From Macrostomum hystrix (Eukaryota; Platyhelminthes; Macrostomidae), in the NCBI GenBank assembly GCA_950097015.1, contig CATNEN010000024.1:1448001-1512000 (forward strand): DNA of 64,000 bases, given 5' to 3'. How positions within the stretch are numbered: position 1 is the stretch's first letter; the number at the start of each line of letters is the position of its first letter. Position numbers and translations under genes: made by a program. Below the pieces are notes generated by a model. That model had not been told where the DNA came from. It did no database searches and saw only the letters and a list, made by a program, of their open reading frames with translations. Shown in pieces: positions 34,715 through 47,847 of this stretch.

Positions 34715-36425
34715 CTCAAAACCTTGAATCAAATCCCAAATATACAGAATCTTCAATCCACAAAACCTTAAATCAAATCCCAAATATACAGAATCTTCAA
34801 TCCTCAAAACCTTAAATCAAATCCCAAATATACAGAATCTTCAATCCTCAAAACCTTAAATCAAATCCCAAATATACAGAGTCTTCAATCCTCAAAACCT
34901 TAAATCAAATCCCAAATATACAGAATCTTCAATCCACAAAACCTTAAATCAAATCCCAAATATACAGAGTCTTCAATCCTCAAAACCTTAAATCAAATCC
35001 CAAATATACAGAATCTTCAATCCACAAAACCTTAAATCAAATCCCAAATATACAGAGTCTTCAATCCTCAAAACCTTATATCAAATCCCAAATATACAGA
35101 GTCTTCAATCCTCAAAACCTTATATCAAATCCCAAATATACAGAGTCTTCAATCCTCAAAACCTTATATCAAATCCCAAATATACAGAGTCTTCAATCCT
35201 CAAAACCTTATATCAAATCCCAAATATACAGAGTCTTCAATCATCAAAACCCTAAATCAAATCCCAAATATACAGAGTCTTCAATCCTCAAAACCTTAAA
35301 TCAAATCCCCAAATACAGAGTCTTCAATCCTCAAAACCTTATATCAAATCCCAAATATACAGAGTCTGAAATCCTCAAAACCTTAAATCAAATCCCAAAT
35401 ATACAGAATCTTCAATCCTCAAAACATTAAATCAAATCCCAAATATACAGAGTCTGAAATCCTCAAAACCTTAAATCAAATCCCAAATATACAGAATCTT
35501 CAATCCTCAAAACCTTATATCAAATCCCAAATATACAGAGTCTTCAATCCTCAAAACCTTATATCAAATCCCAAATATACAGAGTCTTCAATCATCAAAA
35601 CCCTAAATCAAATCCCAAATATACAGAGTCTTCAATCCTCAAAACCTTAAATCAAATCCCCAAATACAGAGTCTTCAATCCTCAAAACCTTATATCAAAT
35701 CCCAAATATACAGAGTCTTCAATCCTCAAAACCTTAAATCAAATCCCAAATATACAGAATCTTCAATCCTCAAAACCTTAAATCAAATCCCAAATATACA
35801 GAGTCTTCAATCCTCAAAACATTAAATCAAATCCCAAATATACAGAATCTTCAATCCTCAAAACCTTAAATCAAATCCCAAATATACAGAGTCTGAAATC
35901 CTCAAAACCTTAAATCAAATCCCAAATATACAGAATCTTCAATCCTCAAAACATTAAATCAAATCCCAAATATACAGAGTCTTCAATCCTCAAAACCTTA
36001 AATCAAATCCCAAATATACAGAATCTTCAATCCTCAAAACCTTAAATCAAATCCCAAATATACAGAGTCTTCAATCCTCAAAACATTAAATCAAATCCCA
36101 AATATACAGAGTCTTCAATCCTCAAAACATTAAATCAAATCCCAAATATACAGAATCTTCAATCCTCAAAAGCTTAAATCAAATCCCAAATATACAGAAA
36201 CTTCAATCCTCAAAACCTTAAATCAAATCCCAAATATACAGAGTCTTCAATCCTCAAAACCTTAAATCAAATCCCCAAATATACAGAGTCTTCAATCCTC
36301 AAAACCTTAAATCAAATCCCAAATATACAGAAACTACAATCCTCAAAACCTAAAACCAAATCCCAAATATACAGAATCTTAAATCCTCAAAACCTTAAAT
36401 CAAATCCCAAATATAGAGTCCCTAA
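34715..36425. repeat. 44-bp AT-rich minisatellite, about 39 copies
   Basis: The unit begins ATCCTCAAAACCTTAAATCA and continues AATCCCAAATATACAGAGTC. Several point-variant haplotypes recur in blocks, indicating higher-order duplication. It lies just downstream of STAT, outside the coding region. Confidence 0.95.
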
Positions 36426-36563
36426 TTTTCAAATCAAATAACCAATCCCTCAATATAATCCCAGTTGCCTAACCTTGCATAATGCCCAAATTACGGATTG
36501 CTTATTGGAGTTTAATTTACAAAAAAATGCCCTTATAAACCACTAAAACACAGCAGCGCGAAA

Positions 36564-39500
36564 CTATACAGAGCAGTCCTCATCGGAGTCTTGCCCCATC
36601 AATTCATTGAGAGTGACATCGTTACCAATCTGACAATGGACACCGTCGATCATTGGTGTCAAAGGTCCGTTGAGCGTCAAGCGCAGCAGAGGCGGATTAT
36701 TATCCAGTACAGTGCGGGACACGTAGCCAGTGATGACGCTGCGGGCCCTGTGTCTGGCGTTAGACTGCAGCAGAGAAGGCAGGGCCGCGTCCTTCGACGT
36801 CGCCCCACCGTCGGCCTTGACCAGGTAGCGCAGGCTAATCTTATCGTTTAACAATTTCACCAGGCGATTGGATTTCAGCTCCTCCGGGCTGAATGGCTCC
36901 AGGGCTTCAACGACACCGCTTGGATTCTTCCAGGTGACCGACAGGTAGCAGGTGGTCTCGGAGAAGCGCAACAGAAATGAGCCGCTATGATAATTGGACT
37001 GGCTGAGCAGTGCTTTGGCGGCAGATTTGCTAGCGAAGCCATAGACGAGTCCATTGTACCACAGCTCGGGACAATTATCTCGCACGTATTTGATGCAGGA
37101 GAATACAAACTCGCACATGCTTCGATTCAGACTGGGCAGCTTGTTCTTGTTCAAGCTAGTCAGGGTTATCGCTGACGCGGAGCCTGAGGGTTCGGGGGGG
37201 CATGACGCTCAATGGAGTCTCATCATGGGTGTCAGCGGAACCCGAGGATCTGGGTGGTGTCAGCGGAACCGAGGAATTGGGTGGGTGTCAGCGGAACCGA
37301 GGAATTGGGCGGGTGTCAGCGGAACCCCAGGATCTGGTGGGTGTCAGTGGAACCCCAGGATCTGGTGGGTGTCAGCGGGACCCCAGGATCTGGTGGGTGT
37401 CAGCGGAACCCGAAGATCTGGTGGGTGTCAGCAGAACCTGAGGATCTGGTGGGGTAGCGGAACCCGAGGATCAAGTGGGTGTCAGCGGAACCCCAGGATC
37501 TGGTGGGAACCGTAAATTTTGGGATTCTGGTACTCTAGCGGAACCTGAGAATTTGGGTGGAACCTGACGATCTGGGTGGGACCGTCAGCGGAACCTGACG
37601 ATCTGGGTGGGACCGTCAGCGGAACCTGACGATCTAGGTGGGACCGTCAGCGGAACCTGACGATCTGGGTGGGACCGTCAGCGGAACCTGACGATCTGGG
37701 TGGGACCGTCAGCGGAACCTGACGATCTGGGTGGGACCGTCAGCGGAACCTGACGATCTGGGTGGGACCGTCAGCGGAACCTGACGATCTGGGTGGGACC
37801 GTCAGCTGAACCTGACGATCTGTGTGGGACCGTCAGCCGAACCCGAGAATCTGGGTGGAACCGTCAGCGGAACTTGAGGGTCTGGGCAGGGGTCAGCGGA
37901 GCCTGAGGGTCTGGGTAGGGGTCACGGAGCCTGAGGATGTGGTGGGTGTCAGCGGAGCCTGAGGGTCTGGGTGGGTGTCAGCGGAGCCTGAGGGTCTGGG
38001 TGGGTGTCAGCGGAGCCTGAGGGTCTGGGTGGGTGTCACGGAGCCTGAGGGTCTGGGTGGGTGTCAGCGGAGCCTGAGGGTCTGGGTGGGTGTCAGCGGA
38101 GCCTGAGGATGTGGTGGGTGTCAGCAGAACCTGACGATCTGGCTGGGACCGTCAGCGGAACCTGACGATCTGGGTGGGACCGTCAGCGGAACCTGACGAT
38201 CTGGGTGGGACCGTCAGCGGAACCTGACGATCTGTGTGGGACCGTCAGCCGAACCTGAGAATCTGGGTGGAACCGTCAGCGGAGCCTGAGGGTCTGGGTA
38301 GGGGTCACGGAGCCTGAGGATGTGGTGGGTGTCAGCGGAGCCTGAGGGTCTGGGTGGGTGTCAGCGGAACTTGAGGGTCTGGGTAGGGGTCACGGAGCCT
38401 GAGGATCTGGGTGGGTGTCAGCGGAGCCTGAGGATGTGGTGGGTGTCAGCGGAACTTGAGGGTCTGGGTGGGTGTCACGGAGCCTGAGGGTCTGGGTGGG
38501 TGTCAGCGGAGCCTGAGGATGTGGTGGGTGTCAGCGGAACCTGAGGATCTGGTGGGTGTCAGCGGAACTTGAGGATCTGGTGGGTGTCAGCGGAACCTGA
38601 GGATCTGGTGGGTGTCAGCGGAACTTGAGGATCTGGTGGGTGTCAGCGGAACCTGAGGATCTGGTGGGTGTCAGCGGAACTTGAGGGTCTGGGTGGGTGT
38701 CACGGAGCCTGAGGGTCTGGGTGGGTGTCAGCGGAGCCTGAGGATGTGGTGGGTGTCAGCGGAACTTGAGGATCTGGTGGGTGTCAGCGGAACCTGAGGA
38801 TCTGGTGGGTGTCAGCGGAACTTGAGGATCTGGTGGGTGTCAGCGGAACCTGAGGATCTGGTGGGTGTCAGCGGAACTTGAGGATCTGGTGGGTGTCAGC
38901 GGAACCTGAGGATCTGGTGGGTGTCAGCGGAGCCTGAGGGTCTGGGTAGGGGTCACGGAGCCTGAGGGTCTGGGTAGGGGTCACGGAGCCTGAGGGTCTG
39001 GGTAGGGGTCACGGAGCCTGAGGATCTGGGTAGGGGTCAGCGGAGCCTGAGGGTCTGGGTAGGGGTCACGGAGCCTGAGGATCTGGGTAGGGGGTCAGCG
39101 GAGCCTGAGGGTCTGGGTGGGTGTCAGCGGAGCCTGAGGGTCTGGGTAGGGGTCACGGAGCCTGAGGATCTGGTGGGTGTCAGCGGAACCTGAGGATCTG
39201 GTGGGTGTCAGCGGAACCTGAGGATCTGGTGGGTGTCAGCGGAGCCTGAGGGTCTGGGTAGGCGTCAGCGGAGCCTGAGGATCTGGTGGGTGTCAGCGGA
39301 ACCTGAGGATCTGGTGGGTGTCAGCGGAACCCGAGGATCTGGTGGGAACCGTAAATTTTGGGATTCTGGTATTCTGGCGGAACCTGAGAATTTGGGTGGA
39401 ACCTGACGATCTGGGTGGGACCGTCAGCGGAACCTGACGATCTCGGTGGGACCGTCAGCGGAACCTGACGATCTGTGTGGGACCGACAGCCGAACCTGAG

Positions 39501-42500
39501 AATCTGGTGGGTGTCAGCGGAACCTGAGGATCTGGTGGGTGTTAGTCGTGTTCACTGAACCTCACCGGTAGGTCCAGCATCTAGCAGCAAGCCGAGGTAG
39601 TCTCGCTGGGCCGCAGTCAGCCCGAAGCCCAGCTCTAGCATGGCAAGCCTGTCAAAGATGCGCACAGCATCTGTTGTGCTGAGTGTCGGCTGAGTTTCAA
39701 AGCCGCGCCGGTCAACTAGCGCAGCCACCGAGTCGTGCAGCACAGTGAGTGTGGCAGCTGGCTTCTGGCTGTCGTGTGTGATGAATACCACTGGCAGAGA
39801 GCAGCAGATGGCCAAGGTAGCTGTGCTGCTGAGCTGCGGTTCGGTTAATTGCGGATGCTACTTTAATCACTTTGAACACTTTCCTGAAGCATGAGAACCT
39901 GGCTTGACAAGCATCATCTAAGGTCACGTCGATTTCTCAGGTCTGATAGAATCCCCTCAGACTCGGATCTCCAGGTCTGATAGAATCACCTCAGCCTCGG
40001 ATCTTCAGGTCTGATAGAATCCCTCAGCCTCGGATCTTTAGGTCTGATAGAATCCCTCAGCCTCGGATCTTCAGGTCTGATAGAATCCCCTCAGACTCGG
40101 ATCTCCAGGTCTGATAGAATCCCCTCAGACTCGGATCTTCAGGTCTGATAGAATCCCTCAGCCTCGGATCTTTAGGTCTGATAGAATCCCTCAGCCTCGG
40201 ATCTTCAGGTCTGATGGAATTCCTCAGACTCGGATCTTCAGGTCTGATGGAATCCCCTCAGACTCGGATCTTCAGGTCTGATAGAATCCCTCAGACTCGG
40301 ATCTTCAGGTCTGATAGAATCCCCTCAGCCTCGGATCTTCAGGTCTGATAGAATCCCCTCAGACTCGGATCTCCAGGTCTGATAGAATCCCCTCAGCCTC
40401 GGATCTTCAGGTCTGATAGAATCCCTCAGACTCGGATCTTCAGGTCTGATAGAATCCCCTCAGCCTCGGATCTTCAGGTCTGATAGAATCCCTCAGACTC
40501 GGATCTTCAGGTCTGATAGAATCCCTCAGACTCGGATCTTCAGGTCTGATAGAATCCCTCAGACTCGGATCTTCAGGTCTGATAAAATCCCTCAGGGAGT
40601 TGCCTTTAAGTCACTTCATTACCTTCTTGAACTCGTCGGACTGAAACTCTGCGAACACAACTAAAGCGAATTTTTTGTGGCACACGCCCCCGCCTCCGCC
40701 ACCACCGGTGCTGCTGCCGCTGCCACTGCTGCTGCCACCGCTGCCTGCCATCTCCCTTGGCAACGAGGTGAATTTCATCTTCAGAACCGGTCCGTCCCGG
40801 CTCTCGTTCGGACTAGTCGCGGATCCGCAAGGACTCCAGGTGCACCTACCGCTTTGGTTCTCCAGTCCGGATTCGCTGTGCAGCTTCTCCAGCTGGTTCA
40901 AATCGATGGACTCCAGTTCCTTAGCCTGATCCTCGGTGAGCACGGCAACGCGCAAATTGAGCAGTCGTTGAGTCAGGTAGCGAGGGCACAGGTGACGCAG
41001 GCGCAACTCGTACTTGGCCTTGCCTTTTTTAATTACACGATCCGACTGAGAAGTTATGACTAGGCAGCTGCGGGAATAGACATGAGCCATGGGATCTGCT
41101 GGAGATCACAGCTGCGGAGATAGACATGAGCCATGGGATCTGCTGGAGATAACAGCTGTGGGGATAGACATGAGCCATGGGATCTGCTGGAGATCACAGC
41201 TGCGGGGATAGACATGAGCCATGGGATCTGCTGGAGATCACAGCTGCGGGGATAGACATGAGCCATGGGATCTGCTGGAGATCACAGCTGTGGGGATAGA
41301 CATGAGCCATGGGATCTGCTGGAGATCACAGCTGTGGGGATAGACATGAGCCATGGGATCTGCTGGAGATCACAGCTGCGGGGATAGACATGAGTCATGG
41401 GATCTGCTGAAGATCACAGCTGCGGGGATAGACATGAGCCATGGGATCTGCTGGAGATCACAGCTGCGGGGATAGACATGAGCCATGGGATCTGATGGAG
41501 ATCACAGCTGCGGGAATAGACATGAGCCATGGGATCTGCTGGAGATCACAGCAATGGGAAAATGGCCAATGAATTGAATCTGAAGCTGAATTTAAGCTAA
41601 GCAAACGAATAAAACGTACCTAGCTAACAAAGACAAGCCGAAAGTACCCGCCTCATCAGCGCTGAGCAGTTTGCAGTTTTGGAGCCTCTCCAGACTCTCT
41701 AGCGTGTCCACGGTGTCACTGGCCAGCTGGGACAGCTCACTCTCGCACACTTCATTTACAAAGGCCAGCTTGGCGCGCACTGACAGTTTGGTTAGCAGCT
41801 TGGCATGCGTGGCCTGGATGCTTGTCGATAACTGCTGAAGCTCGAAAGCCTGATTTACGGCGTAAAATTTGCTTAAGGAGAGTATCGAAGCAAGGTGTCA
41901 GGAGAGGGAGCGAGGTGTCAAGAGAGGGAGAGAGGTGTTAGGAGTGGAAGCGAGGTGTCAAGAGAGGGAGTGAGGTGTCAAGAGAGGGAGTGAGGTGTCA
42001 GGAGAGGGAGTGAGGTGTCAGGACAGGGAGCGAGGTGTCAGGAGAGTGAGTGAGGTGTCAAGACAGGGAGCGAGGAGTCAAGAGAGGAAGCGAGGTGTCA
42101 AGAGAGGGAGCGAGGTGTCAGGAGAGGGAGTGAGGTGTCAGGAGAGGGAGCGAGGTGTCAGGAGAGGGAGTGAGGTGTCAAGAGAGGGAGAGAGGTGTTA
42201 GGAGAGGAAGCGAGGTGTCAGGAGAGGGAGTGAGATGTCAGGAGAGGGAGCGAGGTGTCAAGAGAGGGAGAGAGGTGTCAGGAGAGGGAGCGAGGTGTCA
42301 GGAGAGGGACTGAGGTGTCAGGAGAGGGAGTGAGGTGTCAGGAGAGGGAGCGAGGTGTCAGGAGAGGGAGTGAGGTGTCAGGAGAGTGAGTGAGGTGTCA
42401 AGAGAGGGATTGAGGTGTCAGGAGAGTGAGTGAGGTGTCAGGAGAGTGAGTGAGGTGTCAAGAGAGGGAGTGAGGTGTCAAGAGTGAGTGAGGTGTCAGG

Positions 42501-45500
42501 AGAGGGAGTGAGGTGTCAGGAGAGGAAGCGAGGTGTCAGGAGAGGAAGCGAGGTGTCAGGAGAGGAAGCGGGGTGTCAGGAGAGGTATTGAGGTGTCAGG
42601 AGTGGGAGCGAGGTGTCAGGAGAGGGAGTGAGGTGTCAGGAGAGGGGGCGAGGTGTCAAGAGAGGGAGTGAGAATTCAGGAGAAAATAAACCAGAAGAAG
42701 GTGGCGTGGGTTAAATTATTTTTTGTTGTCTCCAGAATTAAACCTTCAAGCAAAACTTTAAGCAAACCTGAGCCTTAGAGCTGAGATTGGACAACAGATT
42801 GTTTAACAAGATGTTGTCCCGCCTTGCATCCGACTGCTGCATCCGTGAACGCTTGCTAGGAGGACGGTCGTCGTCTTCGTTGCGGTCAGTAGCAACAGGC
42901 AAGAAAGTCTCGTAGATGTACTGCTCACTTAACAGACAATCGCGCACCATGAGAACAAATTCCAGAGGAGACTTCTCGTATCGGCTCAGAATACAGTCGC
43001 GATAGCGCTGTCGATTGTCTACATCCAAAACCGACTCAGCCTCACCAAGCACCTGCGACTCTAGGTTAGCTATCACCCGAGCCAGGAAAGTGCTGGCGAA
43101 CTGGCTGAACTGCTGCTGGCTCTCCACTTCTTCCAGGCCAACGCTTGCTATCTGCGGACCGGTCAGAGCACCACGATTCAATGATGATGATGACTGAGTA
43201 GTCTGTATGATGACTGAGTAGTCTGTATGATGACTGAGTAGTCTGTATGATGACTGAGTAATCTTTATGATGACTGAGTAGTCTGTATGATGACTGAGTA
43301 ATCTGTATGATGACTGAGTAATCTTTATGATGACTGAGTAATCTGTATGATGACTGAGTAATCTGTATGATGACTGAGTAGTCTGTATGATGACTGAGTA
43401 GTCTGTATGATGACTGAGTAATCTGTATGATGACTGAGTAATCTGTATGATGACTGAGTAATCTGTATGATGACTGAGTAGTCTGTATGATGACTGAGTA
43501 GTCTGTATGATGACTGAGTAGTCTTTATGATGACTGAGTAATCTGTATGATGACTGAGTAATCTGCATGATGACTGAGTAATCTTTATGATGACTGAGTA
43601 ATCTGTATGATGACTGAGTAATCTGTATGATGACTGAGTAGTCTGTATGATGACTGAGTAATCTGTATGATGACTGAGTAATCTGTATGATGACTGAGTA
43701 ATCTGTATGATGACTGAGTAATCTGTATGATGACTGAGTAATCTGTATGATGACTGAGTAGTCTGTATGATGACTGAGTAATCTGTATGATGACTGAGTA
43801 ATCTGTATGATGACTGAGTAGTCTGTATGATGACTGAGTAATCTGTATGATGACTGAGTAATCTGTATGATGACTGAGTAGTCTGTATGATGACTGAGTA
43901 GTCTGTATGATGACTGAGTAATCTGTATGATGACTGAGTAGTCTGTATGATGACTGAGTAATCTGTATGATGACTGAGTAATCTGTATGATGACTGAGTA
44001 GTCTGTATGATGACTGAGTAATCTGTATGATGACTGAGTAATCTGTATAATGACTGAGTAGTCTGTATGATGACTGAGTAATCTGTATGATGACTGAGTA
44101 GTCTGTATGATGACTGAGTAGTCTGTATGATGACTGAGTAGTCTGTATGATGACTGAGTAATCTGTATGATGACTGAGTAATCTGTATGATGACTGAGTA
44201 ATCTGTATGATGACTGAGTAATCTGTATGATGACTGAGTAATCTGTATGATGACTGAGTAATCTGTATGATGACTGAGTAATCTGTATGATGACTGAGTA
44301 ATCTGTATGATGACTGAGTAATCTGTATGATGACTGAGTAATCTGTATGATGACTGAGTAATCTGTATGATGACTGAGTAATCTGTATGATGACTGAGTA
44401 ATCTGTATGATGACTGAGTAATCTGTATGATGACTGAGTAGTCTGTATGATGACTGAGTAATCTGTATGATGACTGAGTAATCTGTATGATGACTGAGTA
44501 GTCTGTATGATGACTGAGTAGTCTGTATGATGACTGAGTAGTCTGTATGATGACTGAGTAATCTGTATGATGACTGAGTAATCTGTATGATGACTGAGTA
44601 ATCTGTATGATGACTGAGTAGTCTGTATGATGACTGAGTAATCTGTATGATGACTGAGTAATCTGTATGATGACTGAGTAATCTGTATGATGACTGAGTA
44701 ATCTGTATGATGACTGAGTAATCTGTATGATGACTGAGTAATCTGAATGATGACTGAGTAATCTGTATGATGACTGAGTAATCTGTATGATGACTGAGTA
44801 ATCTGTATGATGACTGAGTAATCTGTATGATGACTGAGTAATCTGTATGATGACTGAGTAATCTTTATGATGACTGAGTAATCTGTATGATGACTGAGTA
44901 ATCTGTATGATGACTGAGTAGTCTGTATGATGACTGAGTAATCTGTATGATGACTGAGTAGTCTGTATGATGACTGAGTAATCTGTATGATGACTGAGTA
45001 ATCTGTATGATGACTGAGTAATCTGTATGATGACTGAGTAGTCTGTATGATGACTGAGTAGTCTGTATGATGACTGAGTAATCTGTATGATGACTGAGTA
45101 ATCTGTATGATGACTGAGTAATCTGTATGATGACTGAGTAGTCTGTATGATGACTGAGTAGTCTGTATGATGACTGAGTAATCTGTATGATGACTGAGTA
45201 ATCTGTATGATGACTGAGTAGTCTGTATGATGACTGAGTAGTCTGTATGATGACTGAGTAGTCTGTATGATGACTGAGTAGTCTGTATGATGACTGAGTA
45301 ATCTGTATGATGACTGAGTAGTCTGTATGATGACTGAGTAATCTGTATGATGACTGAGTAATCTGTATGATGACTGAGTAGTCTGTATGATGACTGAGTA
45401 GTCTGTATGATGACTGAGTAATCTGTATGATGACTGAGTAATCTGTATGATGACTGAGTAGTCTGTATGATGACTGAGTAGTCTGTATGATGACTGAGTA

Positions 45501-47679
45501 GTCTGTATGATGACTGAGTAATCTGTATGATGACTGAGTAATCTGTATGATGACTGAGTAATCTGTATGATGACTGAGTAGTCTGTATGATGACTGAGTA
45601 ATCTGTATGATGACTGAGTAATCTGTATGATGACTGAGTAATCTGTATGATGACTGAGTAATCTGTATGATGACTGAGTAATCTGTATGATGACTGAGTA
45701 ATCTGTATGATGACTGAGTAATCTGTATGATGACTGAGTAGTCTGTATGATGACTGAGTAATCTGTATGATGACTGAGTAATCTGTATGATGACTGAGTA
45801 GTCTGTATGATGACTGAGTAGTCTGTATGATGACTGAGTAATCTGTATGATGACTGAGTAGTCTGTATGATGACTGAGTAATCTGTATGATGACTGAGTA
45901 AGTCTGTATGATGACTGAGTAGTCTGTATGATGACTGAGTAATCTGTATGATGACTGAGTAATCTGTATGATGACTGAGTAGTCTGTATGATGACTGAGT
46001 AGTCTGTATGATGACTGAGTAATCTGTATGATGACTGAGTAATCTGTATGATGACTGAGTAATCTGTATGATGACTGAGTAATCTGTATGATGACTGAGT
46101 AATCTGTATGATGACTGAGTAGTCTGTATGATGACTGAGTAGTCTGTATGATGACTGAGTAGTCTGTATGATGACTGAGTAATCTGTATGATGACTGAGT
46201 AATCTGTATGATGACTGAGTAGTCTGTATGATGACTGAGTAGTCTGTATGATGACTGAGTAATCTGTATGATGACTGAGTAGTCTGTATGATGACTGAGT
46301 AATCTGTATGATGACTGAGTAATCTGTATGATGACTGAGTAATCTGTATGATGACTGAGTAATCTGTATGATGACTGAGTAGTCTGTATGATGACTGAGT
46401 AATCTGTATGATGACTGAGTAGTCTGTATGATGACTGAGTAATCTGTATGATGACTGAGTAATCTGTATGATGACTGAGTAATCTGTATGATGACTGAGT
46501 AATCTGTATGATGACTGAGTAATCTGTATGATGACTGAGTAATCTGTATGATGACTGAGTAATCTGTATGATGACTGAGTAGTCTGTATGATGACTGAGT
46601 AATCTGTATGATGACTGAGTAATCTGTATGATGACTGAGTAATCTGTATGATGACTGAGTAATCTGTATGATGACTGAGTAATCTGTATGATGACTGAGT
46701 AATCTGTATGATGACTGAGTAGTCTGTATGATGACTGAGTAATCTGTATGATGACTGAGTAATCTTTATGATGACTGAGTAATCTGTATGATGACTGAGT
46801 AGTCTGTATGATGACTGAGTAGTCTGTATGATGACTGAGTAATCTGTATGATGACTGAGTAGTCTGTATGATGACTGAGTAATCTGTATGATGACTGAGT
46901 AATCTGTATGATGACTGAGTAATCTGTATGATGACTGAGTAGTCTGTATGATGACTGAGTAGTCTGTATGATGACTGAGTAATCTGTATGATGACTGAGT
47001 AATCTGTATGATGACTGAGTAGTCTGTATGATGACTGAGTAGTCTGTATGATGACTGAGTAATCTGTATGATGACTGAGTAGTCTGTATGATGACTGAGT
47101 AATCTGTATGATGACTGAGTAATCTGTATGATGACTGAGTAATCTGTATGATGACTGAGTAGTCTGTATGATGACTGAGTAATCTGTATGATGACTGAGT
47201 AGTCTGTATGATGACTGAGTAATCTGTATGATGACTGAGTAGTCTGTATGATGACTGAGTAATCTGTATGATGACTGAGTAATCTGTATGATGACTGAGT
47301 AATCTGTATGATGACTGAGTAGTCTGTATGATGACTGAGTAATCTGTATGATGACTGAGTAATCTGTATGATGACTGAGTAGTCTGTATGATGACTGAGT
47401 AGTCTGTATGATGACTGAGTAATCTGTATGATGACTGAGTAGTCTGTGAGTAGTGTGTATGATGACTGAGTTGTATGATGACTGACAATGCTCACAATCC
47501 AAAGTGTTCAATCTCACAGTCAGAGAATAGTCGTCGGTGTCCAACACTGGATCGATGACCTGCCTCAATTCCAGGCCCATAACGCCGCTCCACAGTCGAT
47601 CGTAGAGTGCCCTGAGTTCTCTGTGCGCACTCTGGCTAGTGTCGCATAGATACTGTAATTGTTTTGCAGTTGGCCACAT
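36564..47679 (-). CDS. STAT: STAT transcription factor (698 aa)
   Basis: Cytokine-type signal transducer that dimerises through SH2-phosphotyrosine binding and enters the nucleus. The six exons are 47679-47518, 43151-42768, 41849-41620, 41067-40623, 39833-39566 and 37171-36564 (162+384+230+445+268+608 = 2097 bp, all phases consistent). An N-terminal alpha domain and coiled coil (residues about 1-255) is followed by a DNA-binding region (about 259-430, with FALVVFAEF and SLPVVFITHDSQ like vertebrate LPVVVI..SQ), a linker, and an SH2 domain (about 530-620) with the phosphotyrosine Arg R565 in FLLRFSE. The regulatory Tyr is Y646 in TGYVS. The protein ends about 50 residues later, so the transactivation tail is short; it is shorter than the 750-850 aa vertebrate proteins. 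A Ser/Gly run sits in the DNA-binding exon. Every intron is packed with its own minisatellite. Confidence 0.9.
37190..39550. repeat. 27-30 bp compound minisatellite, STAT intron 5
   Basis: About 80 units built on GTCAGCGGAACCTGAGGATC with TGGTGGGT or TGGGTGGGAC linkers. Blocks of several subtypes (GGAGCCTGAGGGTC, GGAACCTGACGATC) recur as higher-order units. It fills almost all of the 2.4 kb intron, to within about 20 bp of both splice sites. Confidence 0.95.
39935..40597. repeat. 33-bp minisatellite, STAT intron 4
   Basis: About 20 copies; the unit begins AGGTCTGATAGAATCCCTCA and continues GACTCGGATCTTC, with a C/CC length variant. It fills most of the intron between the exons ending at 40623 and starting at 39833. 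Confidence 0.95.
41066..41555. repeat. 44-bp minisatellite, STAT intron 3
   Basis: About 11 copies; the unit begins CAGCTGCGGGGATAGACATG and continues AGCCATGGGATCTGCTGGAG. On the minus strand each unit carries TCTATCCCCGCAGCTG, which matches the true acceptor and first three exon bases (41067). The array ends at the splice site itself. Confidence 0.95.
41884..42675. repeat. 20-bp minisatellite, STAT intron 2
   Basis: About 39 copies of GAGGTGTCAGGAGAGGGAGT with C/T, A/G and T/G variants. It fills the intron between the exons ending at 42768 and starting at 41849. Unrelated to the 20-bp unit of intron 1. Confidence 0.95.
43190..47485. repeat. 4.3-kb 20-bp satellite array, STAT intron 1
   Basis: About 214 copies of TGATGACTGAGTAATCTGTA; the main variant is AGTAGTCTG. 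A single-base insertion near 45900 shifts the register. It is extremely homogeneous. On the minus strand it is stop-free over long stretches in all three frames because a 20-bp unit read three times gives a 60-bp open period. It spans nearly the entire 4366-bp intron. Confidence 0.97.
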
Positions 47680-47847
47680 TGCTGTGTTATCTTGCCAACT
47701 TTGACTATTCGCTTAAACAGCTGGAATAGAAAGTGAAGCCATCCTCAGTACATTCACTTAAGACAATGACCGCGATCTATTCAATTCTCTTTGATTGGCT
47801 ACGGAGACTTAAGTAGGTCAGCCTCGTTCATTTATTGAATGTGTTAA

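Noticed and set aside
43585-47679. A 1364-residue repeat protein on the minus strand
   Set aside because: Only the first 54 codons are STAT exon 1; the rest is a 20-bp satellite that is open in every minus frame. Phase and family alignment join exon 1 to 43151.
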